From Boswellia sacra (taxonomy: Eukaryota > Streptophyta > Magnoliopsida > Sapindales > Burseraceae), in the NCBI GenBank assembly GCA_013180625.2, contig SNVD02002434.1, positions 1,539,001 through 1,603,000 on the forward strand: a stretch of 64,000 nt of DNA. The letters run 5' to 3'. The first letter of the stretch is position 1. Each line of letters opens with the position of its first letter. Below the pieces are notes generated by a model. It did not search any database. It was not told where the DNA came from and saw only the letters and a program-made list of their open reading frames with translations. The translations under genes were made by a program, and so were the position numbers. This document shows, piece after piece, positions 24,875 through 35,798 of the stretch.

Positions 24875-27800
24875 ATGGCATCCGACCTTGAAGTGATCAT
24901 GGAGGAGCAAGTTCGTGGAAGGGAAGAGCAACCTCTACCACGCCCACAAGGAAAACGAGGTAAGTCCAAAGCTCCACCCTCGGAGTCTTTAGAGCCTCGT
25001 GTTGCTAGCTTAGAGCAAGCGATCTCGGGGATGGACAATGCAATTGAAGGCCTCTCCGACCGTCTCGAAGGCCTAGAGACGGATTATGGAGAGATCACCC
25101 AAGCAACAAAGTCCAACATCCTTGAGTTTAGTAACGCCTATGAAAAGGAGTTACATAACCTTACACGAGAGCTCATCGGCTTGCGGACCTTTGTGGAGAA
25201 TGAGTTGCGAGCAATTCGTGCGGATGTGGAGGAATCCCGCACGGAATGGGAGAAGCATCAATGTGACCGTGCTAACCCGTCTTACCAAAGTGGGCTAAGC
25301 ACCATGCACGTGCCTACTCCTGCCACATACAATGGCACTCGCAATGCCACGGAAGTTGAGAACTTCCTATTTGGCTTGGAGCAATACTTCGAACCCAAAC
25401 GTGTCAATGATGATGCTTCGAGGATCGACATTGAGCCCACGTTCCTTCGAGATGCAGCCCAATTGTGGTAGCGTCGCAAGCATGGCTACGTGGGCAGAGA
25501 CATCTTATCCCTCCGCACATGGGAGGATTTCAAGAGAGAGCTTCGGAAGCACTTCTCTCCTAGCAATGCCGAGAAGGAGGCAAGGGGTCGCCTCCGCCTT
25601 TTGAAGCAAGATGGCACAATCCGTGAGTATATCAAAGACTTCACCACTATCATCCTCGAGATCGAGGACATCTCCGAGAAGGATTCTCTCTTCTACTTCC
25701 TCGACGGGTTAAAGGATTGGGCGAGGGTTGAGCTCGAAAGGCGCGGCGTATAAAACCTTGATGACGCCATAGCCGTGGCCGAGTCCCTCATTGACTATAC
25801 ATCCCAATCCAAGGAGAGGAAGACCAACCAAGGAAAAGGTGGGGGAGAGCGGAATTCCAAGAAGGACAATGGCCGAAAGGAAGGTGGTGTACGGAAACCA
25901 TCTGGGGGAGACAAGCGTGACACACCCAACAAAGGTAAGTCCGATACCCCCAAACCTAAAAGTTCTTACTTTATATGTGATGATCCTCATTGGGTGTGGG
26001 ATTGCCCAAAGAGGAAGGCTCTAAACGCCCTAGCCGCTCAACAAGAGGGCGTACAAAACGAGGAGCCTCAAGCGATGATGAGTTCTCTCCACACAACTAG
26101 CGCACTCAAGAAACCCACACATATGCAAAAGGGTCTCATGTACGTGAGTGCCACCATCAATGACAAGGAAGTGCGTGCGATGCTTGATACTGGAGCCACG
26201 CACAACTTCATTTTCGAAGACGAGGCCAAACGGCTAGGCCTCAAGTATGTCAATGGAGGAGGTACCATCAAGGCGGTAAACTCACCCGCCACGGCAATAT
26301 TGAGAGTATCCAAGGGAACCTTGGTACAACTTGGTACATGGAACGGTAAGCTCGATTTCTCCATCGTCCCCATGGACAACTTTCAAGTAGTACTTGGCAT
26401 GGAATTCTTCGACCAAGTTCATGCCTTCCCTATTCCTTCTTCTAACTCCCTCAACATTCTCGATGGGAGTCATGCATGCACGGTCATGGCTGAACGTGCA
26501 ACGAAGGTAGAGAGCAAAATGGTCACTGCACTACAGTTTAAACGGGGAATGAAGATGGATCCAAGCTTCTTTGCCACTGTTCGAGAACTAAACGACGGTG
26601 AGGACGTTGCCATTGCAAAGGATTCATTGCCAAAGCAAGTTCAAACCATCCTTGAGAATTATAAGGATGTAATGCCCCAAGAACTTCCAAAGAAGTTGCC
26701 TCCACGACAGGAAGTGGACCACCAAATTGAGTTGGAGCCCGGTGCAAAGCCTCCAGCCATGGCGCCTTATCGCATGGCACCACCTGAACTTGCGGAGTTG
26801 AAGAAACAACTCCAAGACTTGCTCGATGCAGGCTACATCCAGCCCTCAAAAGCTCCATACGGTGCACCCGTCCTTTTTCAAAAGAAGAAGGATGGATCCC
26901 TCCGCATGTGTATTGACTATCGGACACTTAACAAGATCACCGTCAAGAATAAATACCCGATTTCACTCATTGCGGATTTGTTCAACCAACTTGGGAAGGC
27001 TCGATACTTCACCAAACTTGATTTGAGATCAGGGTACTATCAAGTGCGCATTGCCAAGGGTGACGAGTCAAAGACTGCATGTGTGACAAGGTATGGTGCT
27101 TATGAATTCTTAGTCATGCCATTCGGTCTCACCAATGCACCTGCTACATTTTGCATCCTCATGAACAAACTCTTCCATCCCTACCTTGATCAATTCGTGG
27201 TAGTCTACTTGGATGACATCGTTATCTATAGCACAACTCTTGAAGAGCATGTGCAACATCTCTAACAAGTCTTTCAAGTGCTTCGTGACAACGAACTCTA
27301 CGTTAAAAAGGAGAAATGCTCCTTTGCCCAACAAGAGGTAGAGTTCCTTGGCCATCATATACGGGATGGGAAGCTCATGATGGATCAAGTCAAGGTGAAA
27401 GTCATTCAAGAATGGGAGCCTTCTACCAAGGCACCGGAGTACCGGAGCTACGGTTTTTCCTTGGGCTGGTTAATTACTATCGGCAGTTTATCAAGGGCAA
27501 CTCAGCCAAAGCCGCCCTACTCACATATCTTCTCAAGAAGAACTGCATATGGCACTGGTCCGAAGAGTGCCAACATGCCTTCGAGGGGTTGAAGAAGGCA
27601 ATATGCGAAGAACCGGTATTGGTGTTACCCGATCACACCAAACCATTCGAGATGCACACGGATGCATCCGACTTTGCCATTAGGGGAGTTCTCATGCAAG
27701 AAGGGCACCCCATTGCCTATGAGAGCCGCAAGCTCAACGACACAGAGCGGTGATACACGGTCCAAGAAAAGGAGATGACCGCCATCATCCATTGCTTAAG

Positions 27801-29562
27801 GGTTTGGCGACATTACTTGCTTGGTTCCCACTTTGTCATCAAAACCGATAATGTAGCCACAAGCTACTTCCAAACACAAAAGAAGTTAAGCCCCAAACAA
27901 GCACGATGGCAGGACTTCTTAACCGAATTCGACTATAGGCTCGAGTACAAAGCGGGCAAGGAAAATGTTGTGGCCGATGCCCTAAGTCGCAAGGCAGAAC
28001 TTGCCACATTGAGTGCAAGTCGTCCACAAAGTGTGCTCATCGACCACATCAAACAAGGTCTAGAGCACGACCCCATAGCCAACAATCTATTGAAATTGGC
28101 AAGTGAGGGAAAGACACGACGTTTTTGACATGATGAAGGCTTACTCCTCACAACGGGTAACCGCCTCTTTGTGCCTAGACATGGGAACTTGCGGAAAGAG
28201 ATCATCAAGGAGTGCCACGATTCCAAGTGGGCTGGTCACTTAGGTATGGCACAAACCCTTGCACTCTTGCAAGATTCTTACTATTGACCTCAAATGAGTT
28301 AAGACATGGAGGACTATGTAAGGACTTGCCTTGTGTACTAACAAGACAAGGTCGAGCACCAACGTCCAGCGGGGTTGCTTGAACCCCTACCCATTGCAGA
28401 AAGCCCATGGCAAAGCGTCTCGATGGACTTCATCGTGACCTTGCCAAAATCTAAAGGGTATGGAAGCATAATGGTGGTAGTTGATCGGTTCAGCAAATAT
28501 GCCACCCTCATACCCGTCTCTACGGATTGCACCGCGGACAAAGCCGCTCGAGCATTCCTCAAACACATAGTGAAGCTATGAGGCGTGCCACAAAACATTG
28601 TAAGTGATCGTGACCCTCGCTTCACGGGACGCTTTTAGGGAAAGCTCTTCAAAATGTTGGGGACCGACTTGAGCTTTTCAACAAGCTTTCATCCCCAAAC
28701 CGATGGGCAAACCGAGCGCATCAATGCCTTGCTTGAACTATACTTGAGGCATTATGTGAGCGCCCATCAACATGATTGGGCAAAGTTGCTAGACGTTGTC
28801 CAATTCTCACATAATCTCCAAAGGAGCGAGGCACCGGGTAAGAGTCCCTTCGAGATTGTGACGGGACAACAACCAATGACTCCACATGCCATAACCTCGA
28901 CATATGGAGGAAAAAGCCCAGCTGCCTAAAAGCTTACAAAAGAATGGCATGAGCAAGCCGATGTTATAAGAGCATGCTTGGACAAGGCCGCCAAACGAAT
29001 GAAGAAGTGAGCGGATACGAAAAGACAACACCTCGCATTTCAAGAGGGGGACTTGGTACTTGTCGAGCTCCTACCCTAACAATTCAAATCACTTCGCAAA
29101 GTGCACAAGGGGTTGGTGCGAAAATACGAAGGTCCCTTCCCAATTCTCAAGCGAGTGAGTGAAGTCTCCTACAAGGTTCGGTTACCACCCAACCTTAAGA
29201 TTCATCCGGTCTTCCATGTCAGTTTCCTCAAGCCCTATCACGAGGACAAGGAAGATCCTAGTCAAAGCGAGTCCAAGAGAGCACCCACAGCCATAGTCAC
29301 AGCATTTGACAAGGACGTGGAATACATCCTTGCGGATCGAATAATACGAAGGAGGGGAGTTCCACCATACACGGAATATTTGATAAGGTGGAAAAACCTT
29401 CCGGATAGTGAGGCAAGTTGGAAACGCGAAGACACCTTGTGACAATTCAACAAGCACATCCAATGCTACAAGGACGAGCGTGCCAGGGACGTTGCGGAAT
29501 TAGGTGGGGGAGGATGTCATGACCCGCCCAATTTACTTGCTAGAATGGCCCAAAGATTTTAG
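24875..29562 (+). pseudogene. Decayed Ty3 gag-pol polyprotein with chromodomain
   Basis: The single frame begins MASDLEVI after the PBS. Domains in order: gag (about 24875-25940); a zinc knuckle whose first cysteine has become tyrosine ([16 protein letters not shown], near 25965); aspartic protease with DTGATHNF (26187); reverse transcriptase with the YLDD box (27208); RNase H with HTDASDF (27655); integrase with HHCC and DDE regions (28200-28900); and a C-terminal chromodomain (29305-29440). In-frame stops occur at 25469, 25751, 27263, 27751, 28126, 28285, 28300, 28339, 28579, 28636, 28927, 29008, 29077 and 29440. An 8-bp duplication near 27430 shifts the frame. The frame would close at 29560-29562, inside the 3' LTR. 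Confidence 0.92.
29501..29514 (+). other. Polypurine tract of Ty3 element
   Basis: TAGGTGGGGGAGGA directly precedes the 3' LTR, the expected plus-strand priming site. Confidence 0.8.
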
Positions 29563-30035
29563 AGGCTTGGCCCAGCTTCTAGACAGACCAGACCCAAGCC
29601 CATCTTCTAGAATTCTCTAGCAAGATAAACTCCTATAATTATCTCTTGTATTTAACTAGATTATTTAGTAGATAATATTCTCTTGTACATATCTAGATAA
29701 GATAGTAAATAAGAATGAATTAGGACCCTTAGATGTATTAGATCTAGGCCATTCATTTGAGAGGTGGTTTACTATATAAACCCCTCCAAGCTCATTTGTA
29801 AAGCATCCACAAATATTCACAAAGCATCCAAGCATTGTAAAGCTTTCTCATATAATACAAAGCCCTTTTGCTTAGCAATTCTTGTCTCCATCTCTTCTCT
29901 TATTTGCCTACAGGCTCTTCGGCTCAACGATCCTTTCTTCTCTTTGAGCGGGCATCAAGGCTTACTTAGCAACTTTCGGAGTCAAGTTGCCTAAATGCCG
30001 CACGAGTAGCTGCGCAAACCTCTAAGCTCGTGACA
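29515..30035 (+). repeat. 3' LTR of Ty3 element
   Basis: 521 bp, TGTCATGACC to CTCGTGACA. It lacks a short segment present in the 5' LTR near 24750. Confidence 0.92.
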
Positions 30036-30090
30036 TGTAGCTCCAGTTACGCTTTTCACACACCCACCTTCCCTATCCACCCATTCTCTT

Positions 30091-30548
30091 TCTTTCTGTG
30101 GATTCGCGTCAGGGTGAATTTCCACTAATGGGCATTTGTTGAAAGACAATGAAAATACAATTCGTTTTAGTATTAGTTATAACTGGGTTAGTAGTATCTT
30201 TCTATTATTCTAGTTAAATAAAATATAAACTAATATACTTTGTTTGCTTCCTGTTACAGTTGCATACATCTCATCTCCCTCTTTCTCACAGTACTAGTTT
30301 CTATTTTATTCAAATGAACAACACATATACCTCTAAAAGAGGCTTACATAACATCCAAATCAAAGGTGATCGCATAATCTGAATAAGATTTCTCAAAGTT
30401 TCAATGCCATATAAACGAAATGGACTCGTTAGCAGCTTCTTTCGCATGAATACACAACTCAATTTTCATGGCTCACTGGCTATATTCCTTATAACTGTAC
30501 ATTTAGGAATTGATGCAGTTGTTTCCAATGTTTTGCATCACTAGCTTC
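30091..30548. other. 3' flank of SDR copy C, duplicated with cluster
   Basis: No gene. The block around 30300-30545 (AATGAACAACACAT, CTCTAAAAGAGGC, ATAAACGAAATGGAC) recurs downstream of copy D (about 37180-37480) and copy F (about 58610-58930). The duplication unit therefore included 3' flanking DNA. Confidence 0.65.
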
Positions 30549-31972
30549 TTAAACATTCAGGAAGCCCTTCTCCTTGAAGCATTCAATAGTGTCCCTAAGA
30601 CTAACCTCCACCGGCATAAAATCGACGCCCAAAGGTCTTTGCTTTTTCCTGAGAGACCTGGAACATTGGCTCATGCTTGGCATCTTTGAATCTGCCAGTA
30701 GTAAATACGTATGGTCTCCAGTTACTAAGGGAAGCAGATTCTTAAGAAAGTTCCTCACATATTTTCATGTGATTGAAGTACAACTACTTGCCATAACTTA
30801 CTCTAATTAGAATTTATATCAAGGAAACTGAGTGAAAAGGCAAATATGCAGAAACATACTTTTCATTAAGATGCAAAGAAGGGTAATGCTTGTGCAACAG
30901 ACCCAGAATCTCATGAAGCTGTATAACTCTTGCAACTAAAAAATATCTGCTGTTTGCTGTGGGAATCTCAAGAGCTTGAATATGTGCATAAGCAACATCT
31001 CTCACATCAACCAATCTATAAGGGCTGGGGAATGATTGAACTCCTGCATTCAAATAACCTCAACCAGTTAGTAATAATCTAAGCTATTTTGCAGCCTTCT
31101 GTAACAGGAAAAGAGGACAAGAAGATCTGCCCGGTCTTTGAAAAAGATTGGACACTGAACAGATATCCAATCACTCAATTAATTAATAATGTGGCAGACA
31201 GACATTAATGTCATGATTTACAGAAAGGTAACCTCAACTTCACATAATGGAAAGAGCAAGTTTCATTTTAGATTCATATTCCTACTACAACAATATCACA
31301 TTCCATTAGAGAATAACCTTATCCGGCCTCTAGAAATTAATATAGGTCTTTTGGTTAAACAATCTCTCATACATTGGATAACCAATTGTCCAAAAGCTTA
31401 AACTAATACAGAAAAATCTTGGTTTAGCTAATTAACTTTTGGTTGTATGCTACATAACCACTTAAGTCAAAGAGACATTAGTTGAAGTAGCATAAATTAG
31501 CTACAAGTACGGTTACCAGTTTTTATATGATACCACAATTTTTTTTTTGGCAGGTTACTAAAAATTTGAGAATGAGCTCCTTATGAAAGTTAGAGACATA
31601 CATAGAAAGATAAAAAATATCTTTAATCCCCAGTGATTGTTGAATATTACCCTTTATGAGGTCCAGAATAATCTCCGCGGAAAAATTAAGCATTGGCTGT
31701 AAGAAAGGACCAATCACAAGCCCTGGGTGCAGTGTGACCACGTCAATTCCATCCTCTTTTGCAAATTTCCAACCAGCCTCTTCGGCTAAGGACTTTGAAA
31801 GTGGATACCAGCTCTGGAAGAAAATAAGATTTTGATTAGTCCAGATGAAAAAAGAAAAGATGATTGATAATATGATTTCATCACTAATATTCTTGAACAT
31901 ACAGATGCAATGCAACAAACTGAGCTGAGATGAACACCATAAAGATGCATCTTACATGCAAAAGTGTCAGTA

Positions 31973-32337
31973 TGATAGACATAGGCAGTGGAGGGAAAAG
32001 GGCATAATTGTGAATTTGTTGTTAATTATTTTTGTTATTGCTGTGCTGTTTTTGGGGTGTTGTAGGAGTTAGTTATTTTGTTGCCTAGGGAATTGTGAAG
32101 TTAGTTATGGGATATATGAAGCAGGGAGTGAAGAGAGAAGAGGGTCGATTGTCATTTTGTTGATCAGTGTTTTTGTTGGGAGAGATGGCAGGACTCTCGA
32201 ATTTCCTGTCAAACACTATAATAACTCTACATTTCACCTTCCATCTATTTCCCTACTGTCCCTACTTCATTCAATTTCCAGAAAACTCAGCTAAGCTTAC
32301 TGTGACAGTGTGTGTGTAGTGCATGCGGATCCCATCA
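31973..32337 (+). repeat. 5' LTR of chimeric element
   Basis: 365 bp. Pairs with 34926-35291. Confidence 0.93.
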
Positions 32338-32340
32338 AAT

Positions 32341-32352
32341 TAGTATCAGAGC
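32341..32352 (+). other. Primer binding site, tRNA-Met type
   Basis: TAGTATCAGAGC lies 3 bp after the LTR and differs from the canonical TGGTATCAGAGC at one base. Confidence 0.8.
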
Positions 32353-32364
32353 GACGATCCTAAA

Positions 32365-33054
32365 ATGGCTAAGGAAGAGGAAGCAAGGATAGAGATATTG
32401 GAAGAGAAACTTACCCAGCTCCAGGACGATATCGGTGCTGTCAAGAAAGGGATGGCGAAGGTGCAGATTCTGAAGCAAGGCATGGCAGCGATTCTGGAAA
32501 AATTGGAGGCCATGACCGCGGAGAACCAGGAGAACACTCACCACTCTGCATCAATGTCCAAACAGAAAATGCCGATGGGAGGATCTGGAGGAGGATCGCC
32601 TTCATTCGTCACCAGAGGTGGTGGAAGCGACGACCCATGGACAACGGAGATTCGAACCAGACGAGTCGAGATGCCTACCTCTGACAGTGAAGATCCAAGC
32701 GGCCGTGAAAGAGTCGAGATCCATCGTGAATCTGAGAGGCGCGGCGGAGTTTGGCGTCGACAGTCAGAGATGTCGGTGTTTGACGGCAGCTTCAACGCCG
32801 GCGAGAATCACAGACGATGTTTTCGACCACCGCGACGATCTGAGATGTCGGGGTTTCACGGAGGAGATCCCGACGAGTGGATTTTCAGGGCAGAGCGATA
32901 TTTCTCTCTAAATCGCTTGTCAGAGATGGAGAAGATCAAAGCAGCTACAGTGAGTTTCGATGGCGAGGCACGGGCCTGCTTCCAGCAGGAAGATCGGCGA
33001 CGTCCGGTGCGCAGTTGGGAGGAGATGAAGGCGCTACTGCTGAGCAGGTTCTGA
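32365..33054 (+). CDS. Partial Gag protein of chimeric element
   Basis: 229 codons from ATG (MAKEEEARIEILEEKL). It has an N-terminal coiled-coil-like segment to about residue 55, a Gly/Ser-rich linker, then the Ty3-type gag core. Core landmarks are RAERYFSLNRLSEMEKIKAA and SWEEMKALLLSRF near the C-terminus. It ends at a TGA just where Ty3 gag would continue, and the next open frame starts 30 bp later in a different frame. Gag would assemble virus-like particles in the cytoplasm. Its zinc knuckle is absent, so packaging function is doubtful. Confidence 0.8.
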   Translation: MAKEEEARIEILEEKLTQLQDDIGAVKKGMAKVQILKQGMAAILEKLEAMTAENQENTHHSASMSKQKMPMGGSGGGSPSFVTRGGGSDDPWTTEIRTRRVEMPTSDSEDPSGRERVEIHRESERRGGVWRRQSEMSVFDGSFNAGENHRRCFRPPRRSEMSGFHGGDPDEWIFRAERYFSLNRLSEMEKIKAATVSFDGEARACFQQEDRRRPVRSWEEMKALLLSRF

Positions 33055-33084
33055 TCAAGTCAGGAGGATACAAGAAATGACCCG

Positions 33085-34896
33085 ATGAAGGAAAAGAAGT
33101 TGGACGAAGATGAGTGGAGAAAAGAACCAGCAGAACTTACAGCTGACCCAGAGGATGATGACAAGAGTGACAGTGATGATCTAAGTGAAGAAAATGGCAC
33201 CTATGACAATGGACACCCATCGGAAACATATGACTACAAGTGCCTAATTGCCATTCATGCTAGGAAACCCAAAGTCAGACTAAAGGAGGGCACCTTTCTT
33301 AATGGCCTTAAACCAGAAATACGGGCTGAGGAGCCACTGCTACAGCCCAATGGGTTGGGCCAGCCCATGAATGTGACCCAGAGAAGTGTTAATAGACAGA
33401 GTGTTAGACAGCAGCAACAAGGTCAACAGCAGGAAAATTTCGGTAAAAATCCTCAACAACAGCAGCAATACAATATTAATCAGCATCAAAACCCTCATTA
33501 TCAAAACTACAGCAGGGGAATTTCGGATCTGGGCTTGCAAGAACACCAACTTGATGGCGATGAGTATGTTGCAGTTGTTGATGAATTTATGGAGGCAGTG
33601 GTCACTTGTTGGCCACATGTGATTGTGCAGTTTGATGATTTCCAAAGCAAGTGGGCCTTCAAGCTGTTGCAGCAGTATAGAAATACCTATAGAATGTTCA
33701 ATGATGATGTACAGGTTACAGCAGGGGTTCCAATTGCTAGCCTTTTAGGTGCTGTGAGGGCACAAGGAAGGCCAATGATTGACTTTCCAAAGCTAAAGAT
33801 TGTTGTTGCTGGTGCTGGAAGTGCAGGGATAGGGGTTCTCAATGCTGCAAGGAAGACAATGGCAAGGAGGCTAGGAAATAATAAAACTGCTTTTGATAGT
33901 GCAAGTAGACAATTCTGGGTAGTTGATACTAAGAGTCTCATCACTGAGGAGCGTGAAAATATTGATCCAGAGACCCTTCCTTTTGCAAGGAAGGCCAAAG
34001 AAGTTGGTCCTCAAGGATTAGCAGAGGGTGCAAGTCTTGCTGAAGTGGTGCAGCAAGTGAAGACTGATGTGCTTCTTGGACTATCTGCAGTGGGGAAATT
34101 GTTCTCAAAAGAGGTGTTAGAGGCCACGAAAGGTTCAACTTCTACTAGACCAGCCATTTTTGCAATGTCAAACCCCACGAAAAATGCTGAGTGCACCCCA
34201 GAAGAAGCATTTTTCATTTTTGGTGACAATATTATATTTGCAAGTGGGAGGTCATTTAAAGATGTTGATATGGGAAATGGCCATATTGGGCACTGTAATC
34301 AGGGAAACAACATGTACCCATTTCCAGGTATCGGACTTGGTGCTCTTTTATCTGGCTCACGGATCATCTCTGATGGTATGCTCCAGGCTGCAGCTGAGTG
34401 CCTAGTTAAATACATGACTGACAATGAGGTTCTCAACGGAAAAATATACCCGTCAATATCCAGCATTCAAGATATTACAAAGGAGGTCGCTGCAGCTTAT
34501 TTTCAGAAGATGATTGACGCAGGTTTGAGACCGAACTTGGAAGTTTATAACAGATTGGTTGATCAATTGGTTAAAGTGGGGAAGATTGACGAGGCAAAAT
34601 CATTCTTTGATATAATTGTAAAGGAGCTGAAGATGAATAATGAAAGTTATAAGTGTATGATGAAGGCTTTGAGTGAAGTTGGGAGATTGGATGAGATGCT
34701 TAAGATTGTAGATATCATTTTGGATGATGATGGGACTGAAATTGATGAGGAGTTGCAAGAATTTGTGAGAGCAGAATTGAGGAAAGAAGGGCAGGAAGAA
34801 GATTTAGTGAAGCTTATGGAGGAGAAGGAAGGGCAGAAAACTAAACTTAAGGCTAAAGAGGCAGAGGCTGCTGAAGCAGCCTACTCTTCACCTTGA
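33085..34896 (+). CDS. 603-codon chimera: gag tail + NAD-malic enzyme fragment + PPR fragment
   Basis: One uninterrupted frame made of three parts. Residues about 1-145 are retroelement-derived: an acidic stretch, [12 protein letters not shown] typical of late gag, and a Gln/Asn-rich linker. Residues about 146-470 (33522-34495) match plant mitochondrial NAD-dependent malic enzyme from [12 protein letters not shown] through [18 protein letters not shown] (NAD-binding loop), [18 protein letters not shown] and [17 protein letters not shown] to [15 protein letters not shown]. Residues about 471-603 match the C-terminal end of a PPR protein, starting [20 protein letters not shown]. The malate-binding N-terminal half of the enzyme is missing, and the usual QGTAGVA reads QVTAGVP, so enzyme activity is unlikely. 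There are no introns, unlike host malic-enzyme genes, which suggests capture from RNA. Confidence 0.88.
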   Translation: MKEKKLDEDEWRKEPAELTADPEDDDKSDSDDLSEENGTYDNGHPSETYDYKCLIAIHARKPKVRLKEGTFLNGLKPEIRAEEPLLQPNGLGQPMNVTQRSVNRQSVRQQQQGQQQENFGKNPQQQQQYNINQHQNPHYQNYSRGISDLGLQEHQLDGDEYVAVVDEFMEAVVTCWPHVIVQFDDFQSKWAFKLLQQYRNTYRMFNDDVQVTAGVPIASLLGAVRAQGRPMIDFPKLKIVVAGAGSAGIGVLNAARKTMARRLGNNKTAFDSASRQFWVVDTKSLITEERENIDPETLPFARKAKEVGPQGLAEGASLAEVVQQVKTDVLLGLSAVGKLFSKEVLEATKGSTSTRPAIFAMSNPTKNAECTPEEAFFIFGDNIIFASGRSFKDVDMGNGHIGHCNQGNNMYPFPGIGLGALLSGSRIISDGMLQAAAECLVKYMTDNEVLNGKIYPSISSIQDITKEVAAAYFQKMIDAGLRPNLEVYNRLVDQLVKVGKIDEAKSFFDIIVKELKMNNESYKCMMKALSEVGRLDEMLKIVDIILDDDGTEIDEELQEFVRAELRKEGQEEDLVKLMEEKEGQKTKLKAKEAEAAEAAYSSP

Positions 34897-34906
34897 GGAC
34901 AAGGTG

Positions 34907-34922
34907 AAAGTTGGGCGGGGGG
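34907..34922 (+). other. Polypurine tract of chimeric element
   Basis: AAAGTTGGGCGGGGGG lies just before the 3' LTR. Confidence 0.75.
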
Positions 34923-34925
34923 TAT

Positions 34926-35291
34926 TGATAGAAATAGGCAGTGGAGGGAAAAGGGCAGAATTGTGAATTTGTTGTTAATTATTTCTGTTATTGCTGTGCT
35001 GTTTTTGGGATGTTGTAGGAGTTAGTTATTTTGTTGCCTAGGGAATTGTGAAGTTAGTTATGGGATATATGAAGCAGGGAGTGAAGAGAGAAGAGGGGTC
35101 GATTGTCATTTTGTTGATCAGTGTTTTTGTTGGGAGAGAGGGCAGGACTCTCGAATTTCCTGCCAAACACTATAATAACTCTACATTTCACCTTCCATCT
35201 ATTTCCCTACTGTCCCTACTTCATTCAATTTCCAGAAAACTCAGCTAAGCTTACTGTGACAGTGTGTGTGTAGTGCATGCGGATCCTATCA
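34926..35291 (+). repeat. 3' LTR of chimeric element
   Basis: 366 bp, TGATAGAAATAGG to GGATCCTATCA, followed by the CAGTA duplication. Confidence 0.93.
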
Positions 35292-35751
35292 CAGTATCTT
35301 TCATTTCCTAAAAAATTAATGTTATCTTCCATTAGTAGTTTTAGTAAAATGAGAGAAAATTAATTAAATCAAGTAATCTTTCCTTGTCCTGACTGGAGTA
35401 AATGTCATTTAGAGATGTTCCATAATTGGTGTACAATAAAGTTGAATAAAAAATATTCATTTTTACTGCTTAAGTATATCAAGTAAATATTTCTCTTTCT
35501 GAAGCTGTATCATGTAGATTTGTTTGAACTTTGGCCGAAATTGTTTTGATCAAACAAAACAAAGAATGTCTTTCGATTTTATGTTTAATGATTCAAATCT
35601 CCAATATGAAACGACCATATGACTGTTTTCTGCCAAAATTTCCAGGATTCATAACAAGTCTGGGGATCAAGTTGTTAAGGCACACTGGATACTTTAAATG
35701 CAGACTGCAGAAACAATTTTTCCTTACAAGAAGCTAATGAAATAGTCAACA

Positions 35752-35754
<3 letters not shown>

Positions 35755-35796
<42 letters not shown>
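35755..35796. repeat. (AT)n microsatellite
   Basis: About 40 bp of alternating AT in intron 3 of SDR copy C. Confidence 0.9.

Positions 35797-35798
<2 letters not shown>

Larger units (their letters stand above)
24313..30035 (+). mobile_element. Ty3 chromovirus LTR retrotransposon, 5.7 kb
   Basis: A complete-length element. The LTRs start TGTCACGA or TGTCATGA and end TCGTGACA. It has a methionine-type primer binding site, one long gag-pol frame with a C-terminal chromodomain, a polypurine tract and a second LTR. The flanks share TGTA (24309-24312 and 30036-30039), a 4-bp duplication where 5 bp is usual. The two LTRs differ by many substitutions and a small deletion, so it is not young. The coding region carries 14 in-frame stops and one frameshift and is inactive on its own. 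Confidence 0.93.
24275..30090 (-). pseudogene. Exon-1 scrap of an SDR copy split by the Ty3 insertion
   Basis: Two pieces flank the Ty3 element. At 30036-30090 the minus strand carries a degraded version of the [10 protein letters not shown] region. At 24275-24312 it continues with GYIA-like codons and a W-L pair. The other cluster members have this sequence continuous in exon 1. An in-frame stop follows the start-like codon, and exons 2-6 are missing: the next sequence is the MITE and the copy B promoter. It is therefore an already dead gene copy that served as the Ty3 target. Only the two flank pieces belong to it; the interval between is the element. Confidence 0.75.
31973..35291 (+). mobile_element. 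Chimeric LTR retroelement carrying host gene fragments
   Basis: 3319 bp, flanked by a perfect 5-bp TSD CAGTA (31968-31972 and 35292-35296). The LTRs of 365 and 366 bp begin TGATAG and end CCATCA or CTATCA. They differ at about 7 substitutions and 1 indel by eye (about 2%), so the insertion is recent. A PBS, a partial gag and a polypurine tract are present. Protease, reverse transcriptase, RNase H and integrase are absent, replaced by captured malic-enzyme and PPR coding sequence. It must depend on another element for mobility. It sits in intron 3 of SDR copy C, in the opposite orientation to that gene. Confidence 0.93.

Noticed and set aside
26538..26927. Long minus-strand open frames within the Ty3 element
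   Set aside because: Antisense shadows of the gag-pol frame, with no conserved domain.
32110..32337. Separate short gene at 35048-35248 and its twin near 32110
   Set aside because: Both lie inside the LTRs of the chimeric element and are the same repeat sequence.
33085..34896. A genuine host gene for malic enzyme or a PPR protein
   Set aside because: It lies between matched LTRs with PBS, gag, polypurine tract and TSD. The enzyme half lacks its substrate domain and the PPR part is only a C-terminal piece.
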